DNA from: Citrobacter sp. FP75
GTDB lineage: Bacteria; Pseudomonadota; Gammaproteobacteria; Enterobacterales; Enterobacteriaceae
Direction: 5' to 3'
NCBI RefSeq assembly: GCF_018342065.1
Contig: NZ_JAFDOE010000002.1
Span: 1-64,000, forward strand
DNA length: 64,000 bases
Below are positions 19,304-31,600 of this stretch, piece after piece. The translations under genes and the position numbers were made by a program. The notes beneath the pieces were generated by a model, which did not search any database, was not told the DNA's origin, and was given only the letters and a program-made list of their open reading frames with translations. Position 1 is the first letter of the stretch, and the number at the start of each line of letters is the position of its first letter.

Positions 19304-20305
19304 TTAAAAATTCTCCCGCAGATTAAGGCCACGGTAAAGCGAAGCGACGTCATCAGCATAGCCATTAAACAGCAGCGTGGGCTGGCGCTGTACGTCCAGA
19401 ATACCGCCTGCGCCAATAAAACGTTCAGTAGCTTGTGACCAGCGTGGGTGATCGACACCAGGGTTTACATTGGCATAAAACCCATACTCATTGGGCGCAG
19501 CCATATTCCAGGTCGTTGGAGGGCGTTCCCGCGTGAGTTTAATGCTGACTATCGACTTAATACCTTTAAAACCATATTTCCACGGCACGGTTAAGCGAAT
19601 GGGTGCGCCGTTCTGCGGGGGAAGCGCTTTGCCATAAACTCCCACGGTGAGCAGCGTCAGCGGGTGCATGGCTTCATCAAGGCGTAACCCCTCAACGTAG
19701 GGGTATTTCAGCCCCCCGCCAATAAAACGATCTTTCTGTCCCGGCATATCATCCGGCGCGTAAAGTGTTTCGAACGCCACATATTTCGCGTTGCTGGTGG
19801 GTTCAACCAGTGCCAGAAGCTTATGTAAAGGAAAGCCAATCCACGGCACGACCATAGACCAGGCTTCTACACAGCGCATGCGATAAATGCGTTCCTCGAG
19901 TGGGAAACGGCTGGTCAACGCATCGTGATCGAGGGTTAACGGTTTTGCCACTTCGCCGCTAATTTTCAGCGCCCAGGGATCGGTTTTCAGGCTGCCAGCA
20001 TTGGCTGCCGGGTCAGCTTTGTCGAGACCGAACTCATAGAAGTTGTTGTAGCCAGTGACTTTATCCTCCGGTGTTAAAGGTAATGTATTTTGCCAGGCTG
20101 CGGGTTTCGTGAAATCAAGCGGTTTCCCGGCCGGGGCGGGTGGGCGGTCATTACCTTTAAACCAACCCAGCAGGTCAGCCTGGGCTGTGGGAGAGAGGGA
20201 AAGGGCCGTTGCGCTGATACCCAGTGCTTTCAGTACCTGGCGACGTTGCAGCATAAAAACAGATTCTGCCGTTACATCAGTTTCCGTCAGTTTTTTGGGT
20301 TTCAT
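19304..20305 (-). CDS. msrP: Periplasmic methionine sulfoxide reductase catalytic subunit MsrP
   Basis: This molybdopterin enzyme repairs oxidised methionines in envelope proteins. The 333 residues start with a Tat signal ([17 protein letters not shown], twin Arg at 21-22). The mature part is the SUOX-like fold, with the molybdenum-ligating Cys in [15 protein letters not shown]. The start at 20305 has a GGAGG ribosome-binding site and matches E. coli YedY; a longer frame to 20347 is not used. It would be exported folded and work with MsrQ. Confidence 0.95.
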   Translation of the reverse strand: MKPKKLTETDVTAESVFMLQRRQVLKALGISATALSLSPTAQADLLGWFKGNDRPPAPAGKPLDFTKPAAWQNTLPLTPEDKVTGYNNFYEFGLDKADPAANAGSLKTDPWALKISGEVAKPLTLDHDALTSRFPLEERIYRMRCVEAWSMVVPWIGFPLHKLLALVEPTSNAKYVAFETLYAPDDMPGQKDRFIGGGLKYPYVEGLRLDEAMHPLTLLTVGVYGKALPPQNGAPIRLTVPWKYGFKGIKSIVSIKLTRERPPTTWNMAAPNEYGFYANVNPGVDHPRWSQATERFIGAGGILDVQRQPTLLFNGYADDVASLYRGLNLRENF

Positions 20306-20382
20306 ATCATCCTCCGTCATGCGTTTTGCTAAGCATGACGGAGGCAAAGGCTTATCGCGAATTTATCACGAAAAATTGCAGA

Positions 20383-21357
20383 TTAGGCGATCTTCACCAG
20401 CGTGCGGCCCTGCACCTGGTTATTGATGATGGCGTCGGCAAACTTTGGTGCATCAGCAAGCGTAATTTCAGTTGCGGCCTGGGAATAGAACGATTCCGGC
20501 AGGTCATGCACCAGGCGCTGCCAGGCTTGCGCACGGCGCGCCGGTGGCGTCATTACGGAATCGACACCCTGCAAACGCACATTGCGCAGAATAAATGGCA
20601 TCACCGTGGTGGGCAGCGCAAACCCGCCCGCCAGACCACAGGCGGCAACGCAGCCACCGTAGTTCATCTGTGCGAGGACTTTTGCCAGCACTTTGTCGCC
20701 AACGGTATCAATGGCACCTGCCCACAGCTGTTTTTCCAGCGGACGAGTTTCAGCAAACTCATCACGGCCGAGGATTCGGTTGGCGCCCAGACTACGCAGG
20801 TAATCGTGGGTACTTTCGCGACCGGACACGGCCACAACCTGATACCCCAATTTATGCAATAGCGCAACGGCAGTACTGCCCACGCCGCCGCTGGCGCCGG
20901 TGACGACAATTTCGCCGTCTTCCGGGCGGATCCCGGCATCTTCCAGCGCCATCACGCACAGTATCGCGGTAAAACCGGCGGTGCCGATGATCATCGCGTT
21001 GCGGCTATTCAATCCTTTTGGCAGTGCAACCAGCCAGTCGCCTTTTACGCGCGCACGTTCGGACAATCCGCCCCAATGGTTTTCGCCTACGCCCCAACCG
21101 GTCAGTAACACCTCCTGACCTGCATGAAAACGGGGATCTTCACTGTGGCGAACGGTACCGGCGAAATCGATACCAGGAATCATCGGAAAATTACGGATAA
21201 TTTTTCCCTTGCCGGTGATGGCCAGGGCGTCTTTATAGTTCAGGCTCGACCAGTGAACATCCACCGTCACATCGCCTTCTGGTAGCTGACTTTCGTCGAG
21301 GGGTTGAACGGATGCGAGGGTTTTTCCGTCCTGCTGTTCTAAGATCAAAGCCTGCAT
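20383..21357 (-). CDS. acuI: NADPH-dependent acryloyl-CoA reductase AcuI (YhdH)
   Basis: A 324-residue medium-chain dehydrogenase/reductase of the quinone-oxidoreductase type. It has an N-terminal GroES-like domain and a Rossmann domain with VTGASGGVGSTAVALLHKLG (about residues 152-171). It reduces toxic acryloyl-CoA to propionyl-CoA. Length equals the E. coli protein. It is divergent from csrD across a 225-bp gap. Confidence 0.94.
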   Translation of the reverse strand: MQALILEQQDGKTLASVQPLDESQLPEGDVTVDVHWSSLNYKDALAITGKGKIIRNFPMIPGIDFAGTVRHSEDPRFHAGQEVLLTGWGVGENHWGGLSERARVKGDWLVALPKGLNSRNAMIIGTAGFTAILCVMALEDAGIRPEDGEIVVTGASGGVGSTAVALLHKLGYQVVAVSGRESTHDYLRSLGANRILGRDEFAETRPLEKQLWAGAIDTVGDKVLAKVLAQMNYGGCVAACGLAGGFALPTTVMPFILRNVRLQGVDSVMTPPARRAQAWQRLVHDLPESFYSQAATEITLADAPKFADAIINNQVQGRTLVKIA

Positions 21358-21582
21358 AACCTGTCCTCAATTCATATAGTGGATTGGAAAATTAATTATG
21401 AAGACTATACTCGCTAATCAAAACGTGATGTCGATTCTGCGCAATAAATTGCCAGATACACCTGATTTGGTAGTATGCCCACATTATTTATGTAAATTGG
21501 CGGATTTCGCGTTCATTTTTGCATTTTCGTGTCGCTTTTCTATTTTCATATCTGATTCATAACTGTCGGAGTTAACACAAGG

Positions 21583-23523
21583 ATGCGATTAACGACGAAA
21601 TTTTCAGCTTTTGTCACGCTGCTCACAGGGTTAACGATCTTCGTGACGCTGATCGGCTGCTCGCTGAGTTTCTACAATGCGATCCAATATAAGTTCACCA
21701 GTCGCGTTCAGGCCGTCGCGACGGCGATCGACACGCATCTTGTCTCTAGAGATTTTATCGCCTTAACGCCGCAAATAGACGAGCTGATGATGTCGGTTGA
21801 TATCGTTCGCGTTGAGTTGCTGCAAGGGGAAAATCCGGTTTATAGCCATTCCCGCACCAGCAGCTATCGTCCGGCGGGAACAAACAACCTGTATCGTGAT
21901 ATCACCGTGCCATTGGTCAAGCATCCGGGGATGTCACTACGCCTGGTGTATCAGGATCCGATGGGCAATTATTTCCATTCGCTGATGACCACCGCACCGC
22001 TCACGCTGTCGATTGGTTTTATTATCCTGATGCTATTTTTGTCGGTGCGCTGGCTACAGCGCCAGCTTTCCGGTCAGGAACTGCTGGAGATTCGTTCAAC
22101 GCGGATCCTGAACGGTGAACGTGGGCCCAACGTGCGGGGAACGGTGTATGAATGGCCTGCGCGTACCAGCAGTGCGCTCGATATGCTGCTTACCGAAATT
22201 CAGAATGCACGTGAGCAGCGAAGCAGACTGGATACGCTTATCCGATCGTATGTGGCACAGGATACAAAAACCGGGCTGAGTAACCGTTTATTCTTTGATA
22301 ATCAGCTGGCGACGCTGCTGGAAGATCAGGAGAAAGTGGGGGCCCACGGCGTGGTGATGATGGTGCGCCTGCCAGACTTTACGCTTTTGCGTGACAGTTG
22401 GGGAATTGACATTGCGGAAGAACAAATCTCAACGCTGATCAATTTATTGTCGACCTTTATTACGCGCTATCCGGGGGCGCTGCTGGCACGCTACCACCGT
22501 AGCGATTTCGCCATCCTGCTGCCGCACCGCACCTTGAAAGAAGCGGAAAGCATCGCCGGGCAGTTGTTAAAAGCGGTTGATGCCCTTCCGGCTAACAAAA
22601 AAATCGATCGTGCCGATATGATTCATATTGGTATTTGCGTCTGTCGCAGCGGTCAGTCTGCGGAACAGGTGATGGAGCACGCTGAAGTGGCAACCCGTAA
22701 TTCGGTATTACAGGGAGGAAACAGTTGGTCAGTTTATGACGACTCATTGCCGGAAAAAGGTCGGGGTAATGTACGCTGGCGCACGCTTATTGAGCAGATG
22801 CTTAGCCGCGGCGGCCCAAGAATTTATCAAAAACCGGCGGTGACGAATGAAGGGCGGGTACATCATCGGGAATTAATGTGCCGTATTTTTGATGGCAGCG
22901 AAGAAGTTATCTCGGCGGAATATATGCCGATGGTGCTGCAATTTGGCCTGGCGGAAGAGTACGATCGTTTGCAGATTAGCCGTCTGATCCTGCTCCTGGG
23001 TTATTGGCCGCAGGAAAACCTGGCGATGCAGACAACGGTTGAGTCACTTATCCGCCCGCGTTTTCAGCGCTGGCTGCGTGATACTTTGATGCAGTGCGAA
23101 AAATCGCTTCGTAAACGCATAATTATTGAACTTGCTGAGGCAGATGTTTGTCAACACATCAGCCGGTTACAGCCCGTTATCCGTTTGATGGATGCGCTTG
23201 GTGTCCGTATTGCCGTAACGCAGGCAGGGTTGACGCTGGTGAGTACCAGCTGGATTAAAGAAATCAACGTCGAATTATTGAAGCTTCACCCAAGCCTGGT
23301 GAGGAATATTGATAAGCGCACGGAGAACCAACTGCTGGTTCAGAGCCTGGTGGAGGCCTGTTCAGGCACGCCAACGCAGGTTTATGCCACCGGCGTTCGT
23401 TCGCGTAGCGAGTGGCGTACGCTGACAGAACGTGGAGTGATGGGTGGGCAAGGTGATTTTTTTGCTGCATCACAGCCACTTGACACAAACGTGAAAAAAT
23501 ATTCGCAAAGATATTCGGTTTAA
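21583..23523 (+). CDS. csrD: Regulator of CsrB/CsrC RNA decay CsrD
   Basis: This membrane protein targets the small RNAs CsrB and CsrC for RNase E cleavage and so tunes CsrA. The 646 residues contain two N-terminal membrane helices flanking a periplasmic loop, a degenerate GGDEF domain (HRSDF in place of GGDEF, near residue 306) and a degenerate EAL domain (ELM in place of EAL, near residue 427). Both active sites are lost, as in E. coli CsrD, so it should not make or break cyclic-di-GMP. Confidence 0.96.
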   Translation: MRLTTKFSAFVTLLTGLTIFVTLIGCSLSFYNAIQYKFTSRVQAVATAIDTHLVSRDFIALTPQIDELMMSVDIVRVELLQGENPVYSHSRTSSYRPAGTNNLYRDITVPLVKHPGMSLRLVYQDPMGNYFHSLMTTAPLTLSIGFIILMLFLSVRWLQRQLSGQELLEIRSTRILNGERGPNVRGTVYEWPARTSSALDMLLTEIQNAREQRSRLDTLIRSYVAQDTKTGLSNRLFFDNQLATLLEDQEKVGAHGVVMMVRLPDFTLLRDSWGIDIAEEQISTLINLLSTFITRYPGALLARYHRSDFAILLPHRTLKEAESIAGQLLKAVDALPANKKIDRADMIHIGICVCRSGQSAEQVMEHAEVATRNSVLQGGNSWSVYDDSLPEKGRGNVRWRTLIEQMLSRGGPRIYQKPAVTNEGRVHHRELMCRIFDGSEEVISAEYMPMVLQFGLAEEYDRLQISRLILLLGYWPQENLAMQTTVESLIRPRFQRWLRDTLMQCEKSLRKRIIIELAEADVCQHISRLQPVIRLMDALGVRIAVTQAGLTLVSTSWIKEINVELLKLHPSLVRNIDKRTENQLLVQSLVEACSGTPTQVYATGVRSRSEWRTLTERGVMGGQGDFFAASQPLDTNVKKYSQRYSV

Positions 23524-24873
<1,350 letters not shown>

Positions 24874-24937
24874 TCGGGTACCGGCAGGGTTAACATCCGA
24901 TTGCCCTGCCGAATCTGATACGAGAATACGCAAACTT

Positions 24938-25960
24938 ATGAAGCCAATTTTTAGCCGTGGCCCGTCGCTACAGATTCGCCTTATTCTGGCGGTGTTGGTG
25001 GCGCTCGGCGTTATTATTGCCGACAGCCGCCTGGGTACGTTTAGCCAAATCCGAACGTACATGGATACCGCCGTCAGTCCTTTCTATTTTATTTCTAATG
25101 GTCCCCGTGAATTACTCGACGGCGTGTCGCAAACGCTGGCCTCGCGTGACCAACTCGAACTTGAAAACCGGGCGCTGCGCCAGGAACTGTTGCTGAAAAA
25201 CAGCGATCTGCTGATGCTGGGGCAATATAAACAGGAGAACGCGCGTTTGCGCGAGCTGCTGGGATCGCCGCTGCGTCAGGATGAACAAAAGATGGTCACT
25301 CAGGTCATCTCGACGGTTAATGACCCTTACAGCGATCAGGTTGTGATCGACAAAGGTAGCGTGAACGGCGTCTATGAAGGTCAGCCGGTCATCAGCGATA
25401 AAGGCGTAGTCGGTCAGGTCGTTGCCGTGGCAAAACTGACCAGCCGCGTGCTGCTGATTTGCGATGCTACCCACGCGCTACCCATCCAGGTATTGCGTAA
25501 CGATATCCGCGTGATTGCTGCCGGTAACGGCTGTACGGACGATCTGCAGCTCGAGCATCTGCCAGCCAATACCGACATTCGTGTTGGTGACGTGCTGGTG
25601 ACCTCCGGTCTGGGCGGTCGCTTCCCTGAAGGTTATCCGGTTGGCGTTGTCTCTTCTGTTAAGCTGGATACTCAGCGTGCTTACACCGTGATTCAGGCGC
25701 GTCCAACGGCAGGCTTACAGCGTTTGCGCTATTTGCTGTTGTTGTGGGGCGCGGATCGTAATGGCGCGAATCCGATGACGCCGGAAGAGGTGCATCGCGT
25801 AGCCAATGAACGTCTGATGCAAATGATGCCACAGGTCCTGCCTGCACCAGACGCGATGGGCCCGCCTGCGCCAGTTTCTGCGCCAGCAACAGGCGTGACT
25901 CCGACTCCTGCGACGACAACGGCGCCAGCACCTTCTCCGCGTAAGCCGGGAGGGCAGTAA
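24938..25960 (+). CDS. mreC: Rod-shape-determining protein MreC
   Basis: A bitopic protein linking MreB to periplasmic wall enzymes (PBP2, RodA). The 340 residues have one N-terminal membrane helix (about 12-30), a coiled coil (about 65-110, LELENRALRQELLLKN...) and two beta-domains. The tail is Pro/Ala/Thr-rich and of low complexity (after about residue 300); it is shorter than in E. coli (367 total). The core is intact. mreD begins at the base after its stop codon. Confidence 0.95.
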   Translation: MKPIFSRGPSLQIRLILAVLVALGVIIADSRLGTFSQIRTYMDTAVSPFYFISNGPRELLDGVSQTLASRDQLELENRALRQELLLKNSDLLMLGQYKQENARLRELLGSPLRQDEQKMVTQVISTVNDPYSDQVVIDKGSVNGVYEGQPVISDKGVVGQVVAVAKLTSRVLLICDATHALPIQVLRNDIRVIAAGNGCTDDLQLEHLPANTDIRVGDVLVTSGLGGRFPEGYPVGVVSSVKLDTQRAYTVIQARPTAGLQRLRYLLLLWGADRNGANPMTPEEVHRVANERLMQMMPQVLPAPDAMGPPAPVSAPATGVTPTPATTTAPAPSPRKPGGQ

Positions 25961-26449
<489 letters not shown>

Positions 26450-26456
26450 GGTTGAT

Positions 26457-27050
26457 ATGAATACTCTGTATCTGGCTTCAGGTTCCCCGCGCCGTCAGGA
26501 ATTGTTGACTCAGCTTGGTGTCTCCTTTGAGCGACTGGTTCCGGGAATTGAGGAACAGCGGCATCCGCAAGAGAGCGCGCAGCAGTATGTTGTTCGCCTG
26601 GCGCGTGAAAAGGCACAGGCAGGCGTTGCACTGGCCGCGCGAGATTTGCCGGTGCTGGGTGCGGATACCATTGTTATCCTGAATGGCGAAGTGTTGGAAA
26701 AACCGCACGATGCCGCGCATGCAGTCGCAATGCTCCGCAAGCTGTCTGGCAAAACACACCAGGTGATGACAGCGGTGGCATTAGCCGATCGTCAGCACAG
26801 TCTGGACTGCCTGGTGGTAACAGAAGTAACGTTCAGAGCACTAACCGATGAGGACATTGCGGGCTACGTTGCCAGCGGTGAACCAATGGATAAAGCAGGT
26901 GCATACGGTATTCAAGGGTTGGGTGGCTGTTTTGTCAGGAAGATAAATGGCAGCTATCACGCCGTGGTCGGCTTACCGCTGGTAGAAACGTATGAGTTGC
27001 TGAGCAATTTTAACGCACTGCGTGAAAAAAGGGATAAACATGACGGCTGA
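26457..27050 (+). CDS. yhdE: Maf-type dTTP/UTP pyrophosphatase YhdE
   Basis: A 197-residue house-cleaning nucleotide pyrophosphatase. The Maf N-terminal loop [12 protein letters not shown] (about residues 6-17) binds the triphosphate, and [16 protein letters not shown] (about residues 68-83) carries metal ligands. ATG 26457 matches the E. coli start. Its end overlaps rng by 11 bp. Confidence 0.93.
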   Translation: MNTLYLASGSPRRQELLTQLGVSFERLVPGIEEQRHPQESAQQYVVRLAREKAQAGVALAARDLPVLGADTIVILNGEVLEKPHDAAHAVAMLRKLSGKTHQVMTAVALADRQHSLDCLVVTEVTFRALTDEDIAGYVASGEPMDKAGAYGIQGLGGCFVRKINGSYHAVVGLPLVETYELLSNFNALREKRDKHDG

Positions 27051-28509
27051 ATTGTTGGTAAACGTAACGCCCTCGGAAACACGAGTGGCGTACATTGATG
27101 GCGGTATTCTGCAGGAAATTCATATTGAACGTGAGGCGCGACGCGGAATCGTAGGCAATATCTACAAAGGTCGTGTAAGTCGTGTACTTCCGGGTATGCA
27201 GGCGGCTTTTGTAGATATTGGGCTGGATAAAGCCGCATTTCTTCACGCTTCAGACATCATGCCGCACACCGAATGCGTAGCGGGTGAAGAACAGAAGCAG
27301 TTCACCGTGCGTGACATCTCCGAGTTGGTTCGTCAGGGACAAGACCTGATGGTACAGGTGGTCAAAGATCCGCTGGGTACCAAGGGCGCCCGCCTGACGA
27401 CAGATATCACGCTGCCTTCTCGTTACCTTGTCTTTATGCCTGGTGCCTCGCACGTTGGGGTTTCTCAACGTATCGAAAGCGAAACCGAGCGCGAACGCCT
27501 GAAAAAAGTGGTGGCGGATTACTGCGATGAGCAGGGCGGATTTATTATTCGCACGGCGGCAGAAGGCGTATGCGAAGACGATCTGGCCTCGGATGCCGCG
27601 TACCTTAAGCGCGTCTGGACTAAGGTCATGGAGCGCAAAAAGCGCCCGCAAACGCGATACCAGATGTACGGCGAGCTGGCGCTGGCACAGCGCGTACTGC
27701 GTGATTTCGCTGATGCCCAGCTTGACAGGATCCGCGTGGACTCCCGCCTGACTTACGAAGCGTTGCTGGAGTTTACGGCAGAATACATTCCTGAGATGAC
27801 CAGCAAGCTGGAACACTACAGCGGACGACAGCCCATTTTCGATCTCTTTGATGTGGAAAATGAAATTCAGCGTGCGCTGGAACGCAAGGTTGAGCTGAAA
27901 TCCGGCGGCTATTTGATTATCGATCAAACCGAAGCCATGACCACCGTCGATATCAACACCGGTGCGTTTGTTGGGCATCGTAATCTCGATGACACTATCT
28001 TTAATACCAACATTGAAGCCACGCAGGCTATCGCGCGTCAGCTGCGTCTGCGTAACCTGGGCGGCATTATCATTATCGATTTTATCGACATGAGTAATGA
28101 AGATCACCGCCGTCGGGTGCTGCACTCTCTGGAGCAGGCGCTGAGTAAAGATCGCGTGAAAACCAGCATTAACGGCTTTTCACAGTTGGGGCTGGTGGAG
28201 ATGACGCGTAAGCGCACGCGTGAAAGCGTGGAACACGTGCTGTGCAACGAGTGTCCAACCTGCCACGGACGCGGCACGGTCAAAACGGTCGAAACCGTCT
28301 GCTATGAAATTATGCGCGAGATTGTGCGCGTCCATCATGCTTACGACTCCGATCGTTTCCTGGTCTATGCTTCTCCGGCAGTGGCTGAAGCCCTGAAAGG
28401 TGAAGAGTCACACGCGCTGGCGGAAGTGGAAATCTTTGTCGGCAAACAGGTTAAAGTACAAATCGAACCGCTCTATAACCAGGAGCAGTTCGACGTCGTT
28501 ATGATGTAG
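27040..28509 (+). CDS. rng: Ribonuclease G
   Basis: An endoribonuclease that matures the 5' end of 16S rRNA and degrades some mRNAs. The 489 residues have an S1-like RNA-binding domain ([25 protein letters not shown]), catalytic aspartates in TVDINTGAF and IIIDFIDM, and the zinc-link cysteines CNECPTC near residue 405. Length equals E. coli RNase G. ATG 27040 overlaps the end of yhdE, suggesting coupling. Confidence 0.97.
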   Translation: MTAELLVNVTPSETRVAYIDGGILQEIHIEREARRGIVGNIYKGRVSRVLPGMQAAFVDIGLDKAAFLHASDIMPHTECVAGEEQKQFTVRDISELVRQGQDLMVQVVKDPLGTKGARLTTDITLPSRYLVFMPGASHVGVSQRIESETERERLKKVVADYCDEQGGFIIRTAAEGVCEDDLASDAAYLKRVWTKVMERKKRPQTRYQMYGELALAQRVLRDFADAQLDRIRVDSRLTYEALLEFTAEYIPEMTSKLEHYSGRQPIFDLFDVENEIQRALERKVELKSGGYLIIDQTEAMTTVDINTGAFVGHRNLDDTIFNTNIEATQAIARQLRLRNLGGIIIIDFIDMSNEDHRRRVLHSLEQALSKDRVKTSINGFSQLGLVEMTRKRTRESVEHVLCNECPTCHGRGTVKTVETVCYEIMREIVRVHHAYDSDRFLVYASPAVAEALKGEESHALAEVEIFVGKQVKVQIEPLYNQEQFDVVMM

Positions 28510-28538
28510 TTAAACACCTGATGGCGATGCCTTCCAGG

Positions 28539-28567
28539 CCGGATCAGGCGTTCACGCCGCCATCCGG
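28539..28567. repeat. REP element between rng and yhdP
   Basis: An imperfect palindrome CCGGAT...ATCCGG encloses GGCG-TTCA-CGCC. This is the typical enterobacterial repetitive extragenic palindrome. It lies just after the rng stop codon and may stabilise the upstream message. Confidence 0.85.
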
Positions 28568-28614
28568 AAAAACGGTATTTTGAGTCACATTTTTTGGCAG
28601 ACAAGGAGAGATGC

Positions 28615-31600
28615 GTGAGGCGATTGCCGGGGATTTTACTGCTCACTGGAGCCGCGCTCGTCGTTGTCGCAGCGCTGCTGGTCAGTGCTCTGCGCCTTGC
28701 GTTGCCGCATCTCGATAGCTGGCGTCCCACGATCCTCAGCAAGATTGAGTCAGCCACCGGTATGGCCGTTTCTGCCAGTCAGCTCTCCGCCAACTGGCAA
28801 AATTTTGGTCCCACCCTTGAAGCCCGTGATATCCACACTCAGCTAAAAGACGGTGGCGAATTCTCGGTCAAACGCGTCACGCTGGCGCTGGATGTCTGGC
28901 AAAGCTTGCTGCACATGCGCTGGCAGTTTCGCGATCTCACCTTCTGGCAACTCCAGTTGCATACCAATACCCCTATCCAGCGTAGCGACAATGACGACGG
29001 CGTTGAACCCGGGCGTATCAGCGATCTGTTCCTGCGTCAGTTTGATCATTTCGATCTCCGCGATAGCCAAATCAGTTTCTTGACCCTTTCTGGTCAGCGT
29101 GCGGAGCTGGCGATCCCTCAGCTTACCTGGCTGAACGGAAAAAACAGGCACCGCGCCGAAGGCCAGGTTAGCCTCTCCAGCCTGACCGGGCAGCACGGCA
29201 TCATGCAGGTGCGGATGGATCTGCGTGATGACGAAGGGCTGCTGAATAATGGCCGGGTCTGGCTACAGGCAGACGATATCGACGTCAAACCGTGGCTGGG
29301 GAAATGGATGCAGGATAACGTCGCGCTGCAAACGGCGCGCTTTAGCCTGGAAGGGTGGATGACGCTCAGCAAAGGCGAAATTTCCAGTGGCGATGTCTGG
29401 CTGAAGAAAGGCGGGGCAAGCTGGAAAGGTGACAATACCACGCACACGCTTTCCGTTGATAACCTGACCGCGCATATCAGCCGCGAACAGCCCGGTTGGG
29501 TGTTCGCGATCCCGGATACGCGTATCACGATGGATGACAAACCCTGGCCGAGTGGCGCACTTACCCTGGCCTGGATCCCCGAGCAGGAAGTAGGGGGCGA
29601 GAATAACAAACGCAGCGATGAACTGCGTATTCGTGCCAGTAATCTCGAGTTAGCGGGGCTGGAAGGGCTGCGGCCCATGGCGGCAAAGCTCTCTCCTGAA
29701 TTGGGCGACATCTGGCGGGCCACGCAGCCGAGCGGCAAAATAGATACGCTGGCGCTGGATATCCCGTTACAGGCGACAGAAAAAACCCGCTTCCAGTCCT
29801 CGTGGACCGATCTGGCCTGGAAACAGTGGGAGCTGTTACCAGGAGCCGAGCATTTCTCCGGTACGCTTGCTGGTAGCGTTGAAAACGGTGCGCTTACCGT
29901 CTCCATGAAGCAGGCAAAAATGCCGTATGAAACCGTCTTCCGCGCGCCGCTGGAAATAGAAGATGGCGTAGCGACGTTAAGCTGGCTGAAGAATGACAAA
30001 GGTTTTCAGCTGGACGGGCGAAATATTGATGTTAAAGCAAAAGCCGTCCATGCGCGTGGCGGCTTTCGTTATCTGCAGCCGACAGGTGATGAGCCGTGGC
30101 TGGGCATTCTGGCGGGGATCAGCACCGACGACGGCTCTCAGGCCTGGCGCTATTTCCCGGAAAACCTGATGGGTAAAGACCTGGTCGACTACCTCAGCGG
30201 TGCGATTCAGGGCGGTGAAGCGGATAACGCCACGCTGGTGTACGGCGGGAACCCGCATCTGTTCCCGTATCTACACAATGAAGGGCAGTTTCAGGTGCTG
30301 GTGCCGCTGCGCAATGCTAAGTTTGCTTTCCAGCCTGACTGGCCAGCGCTTACCAATCTCAACATTGAGCTGAACTTCATTAATAATGGCCTGTGGATGA
30401 AGACCGACGGCGTCAATTTAGGTGGGGTCAGAGCCAGCAACCTGACGGCCAATATTCCCGACTACGCAAAAGAAAAGCTGCTGATTGATGCCGATATCAA
30501 TGGTCCGGGAAAGGCGGTCGGGCCGTATTTTGATGAGACACCGTTGAAGGATTCGCTGGGCGCCACGCTGGAGCAGCTCCAGATTGACGGCGATGTGAAT
30601 GCTCGCTTACATCTGGATATCCCGCTTGATGGTTCGCTGGTGACCGCCAAAGGTGATGTCAACCTGCGTAATAACAGCCTGTTTATTAAGCCACTCGACA
30701 GTACATTAAAGAACCTGAACGGCAAATTCAGCTTTATCAACGGCGATCTCAAGAGTGAGCCGATGACGGCCAACTGGTTTAATCAGCCGCTAAATGTCGA
30801 CTTTTCCACCACCGAAGGCGCTAAAGCCTATCAGGTTGCCGTGAATATGGATGGCAACTGGCAGCCAGCCCGCATGGGCATACTGCCTGCACAGGTGAAT
30901 GAGGCCTTAAGCGGTAGCATGGCGTGGAATGGCAAAGTAGGTATCGATCTTCCATACCATGCCGGGGCGACCTACGACATTGAGCTAAAGGGCGACCTGA
31001 AGAATGTAAGCAGTCACTTACCTGCGCCGCTGAATAAGGTGGCCGGCGAGTCTCTGCCGTTAAACGTGAAGGCCGACGGCAACCTGCGCAGCTTCGATTT
31101 GACCGGTAACGCAGGGAATAAAAACCATTTTAACAGCCACTGGTTGCTGAATCAGAAACTGACGCTTGACCGTGCCATCTGGACGTCGGAAAGCCGTACG
31201 GTACCTGATTTACCCGAGCAGCAAGGCATTGAACTTAATCTTCCGCCAATGGATGGTGCGCAATGGCTGGCGTTGTTTAGCAAAGGCGCGGCGGACAACG
31301 TTGGCGCAAATGCGAATTTCCCGCAGCGTATCACGGTACGCACGCCGTCATTATCGCTGGGCGGCCAGCAGTGGAACAATCTCAGCATTGTGTCTGAGCC
31401 GTCGTCGAATGGCAGCAAAGTGCAGGCGCAGGGGCGTGAGATCAACGCGACGCTGGCGATGCGTAATAACGCGCCGTGGCTGGCCAACGTGAAGTATCTC
31501 TATTACAACCCGAGTGCTGCAAAGCCCGCGCCGAATGCAACGCCTGCCTCGCCGTTTTCCGCGATCAACAGTGTCAGCTTCCGTGGCTGGCCGGACGTTC

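Noticed and set aside
22400-22900. CsrD as an active cyclic-di-GMP enzyme
   Set aside because: Both signature motifs are degenerate (HRSDF for GGDEF, ELM for EAL), as in the known RNA-decay regulator.
27250-28125. 291-codon ORF on the minus strand opposite rng
   Set aside because: It is a shadow of a well-recognised gene, has no ribosome-binding site of note and no recognisable domain; long antisense frames are common opposite GC-rich enterobacterial genes.
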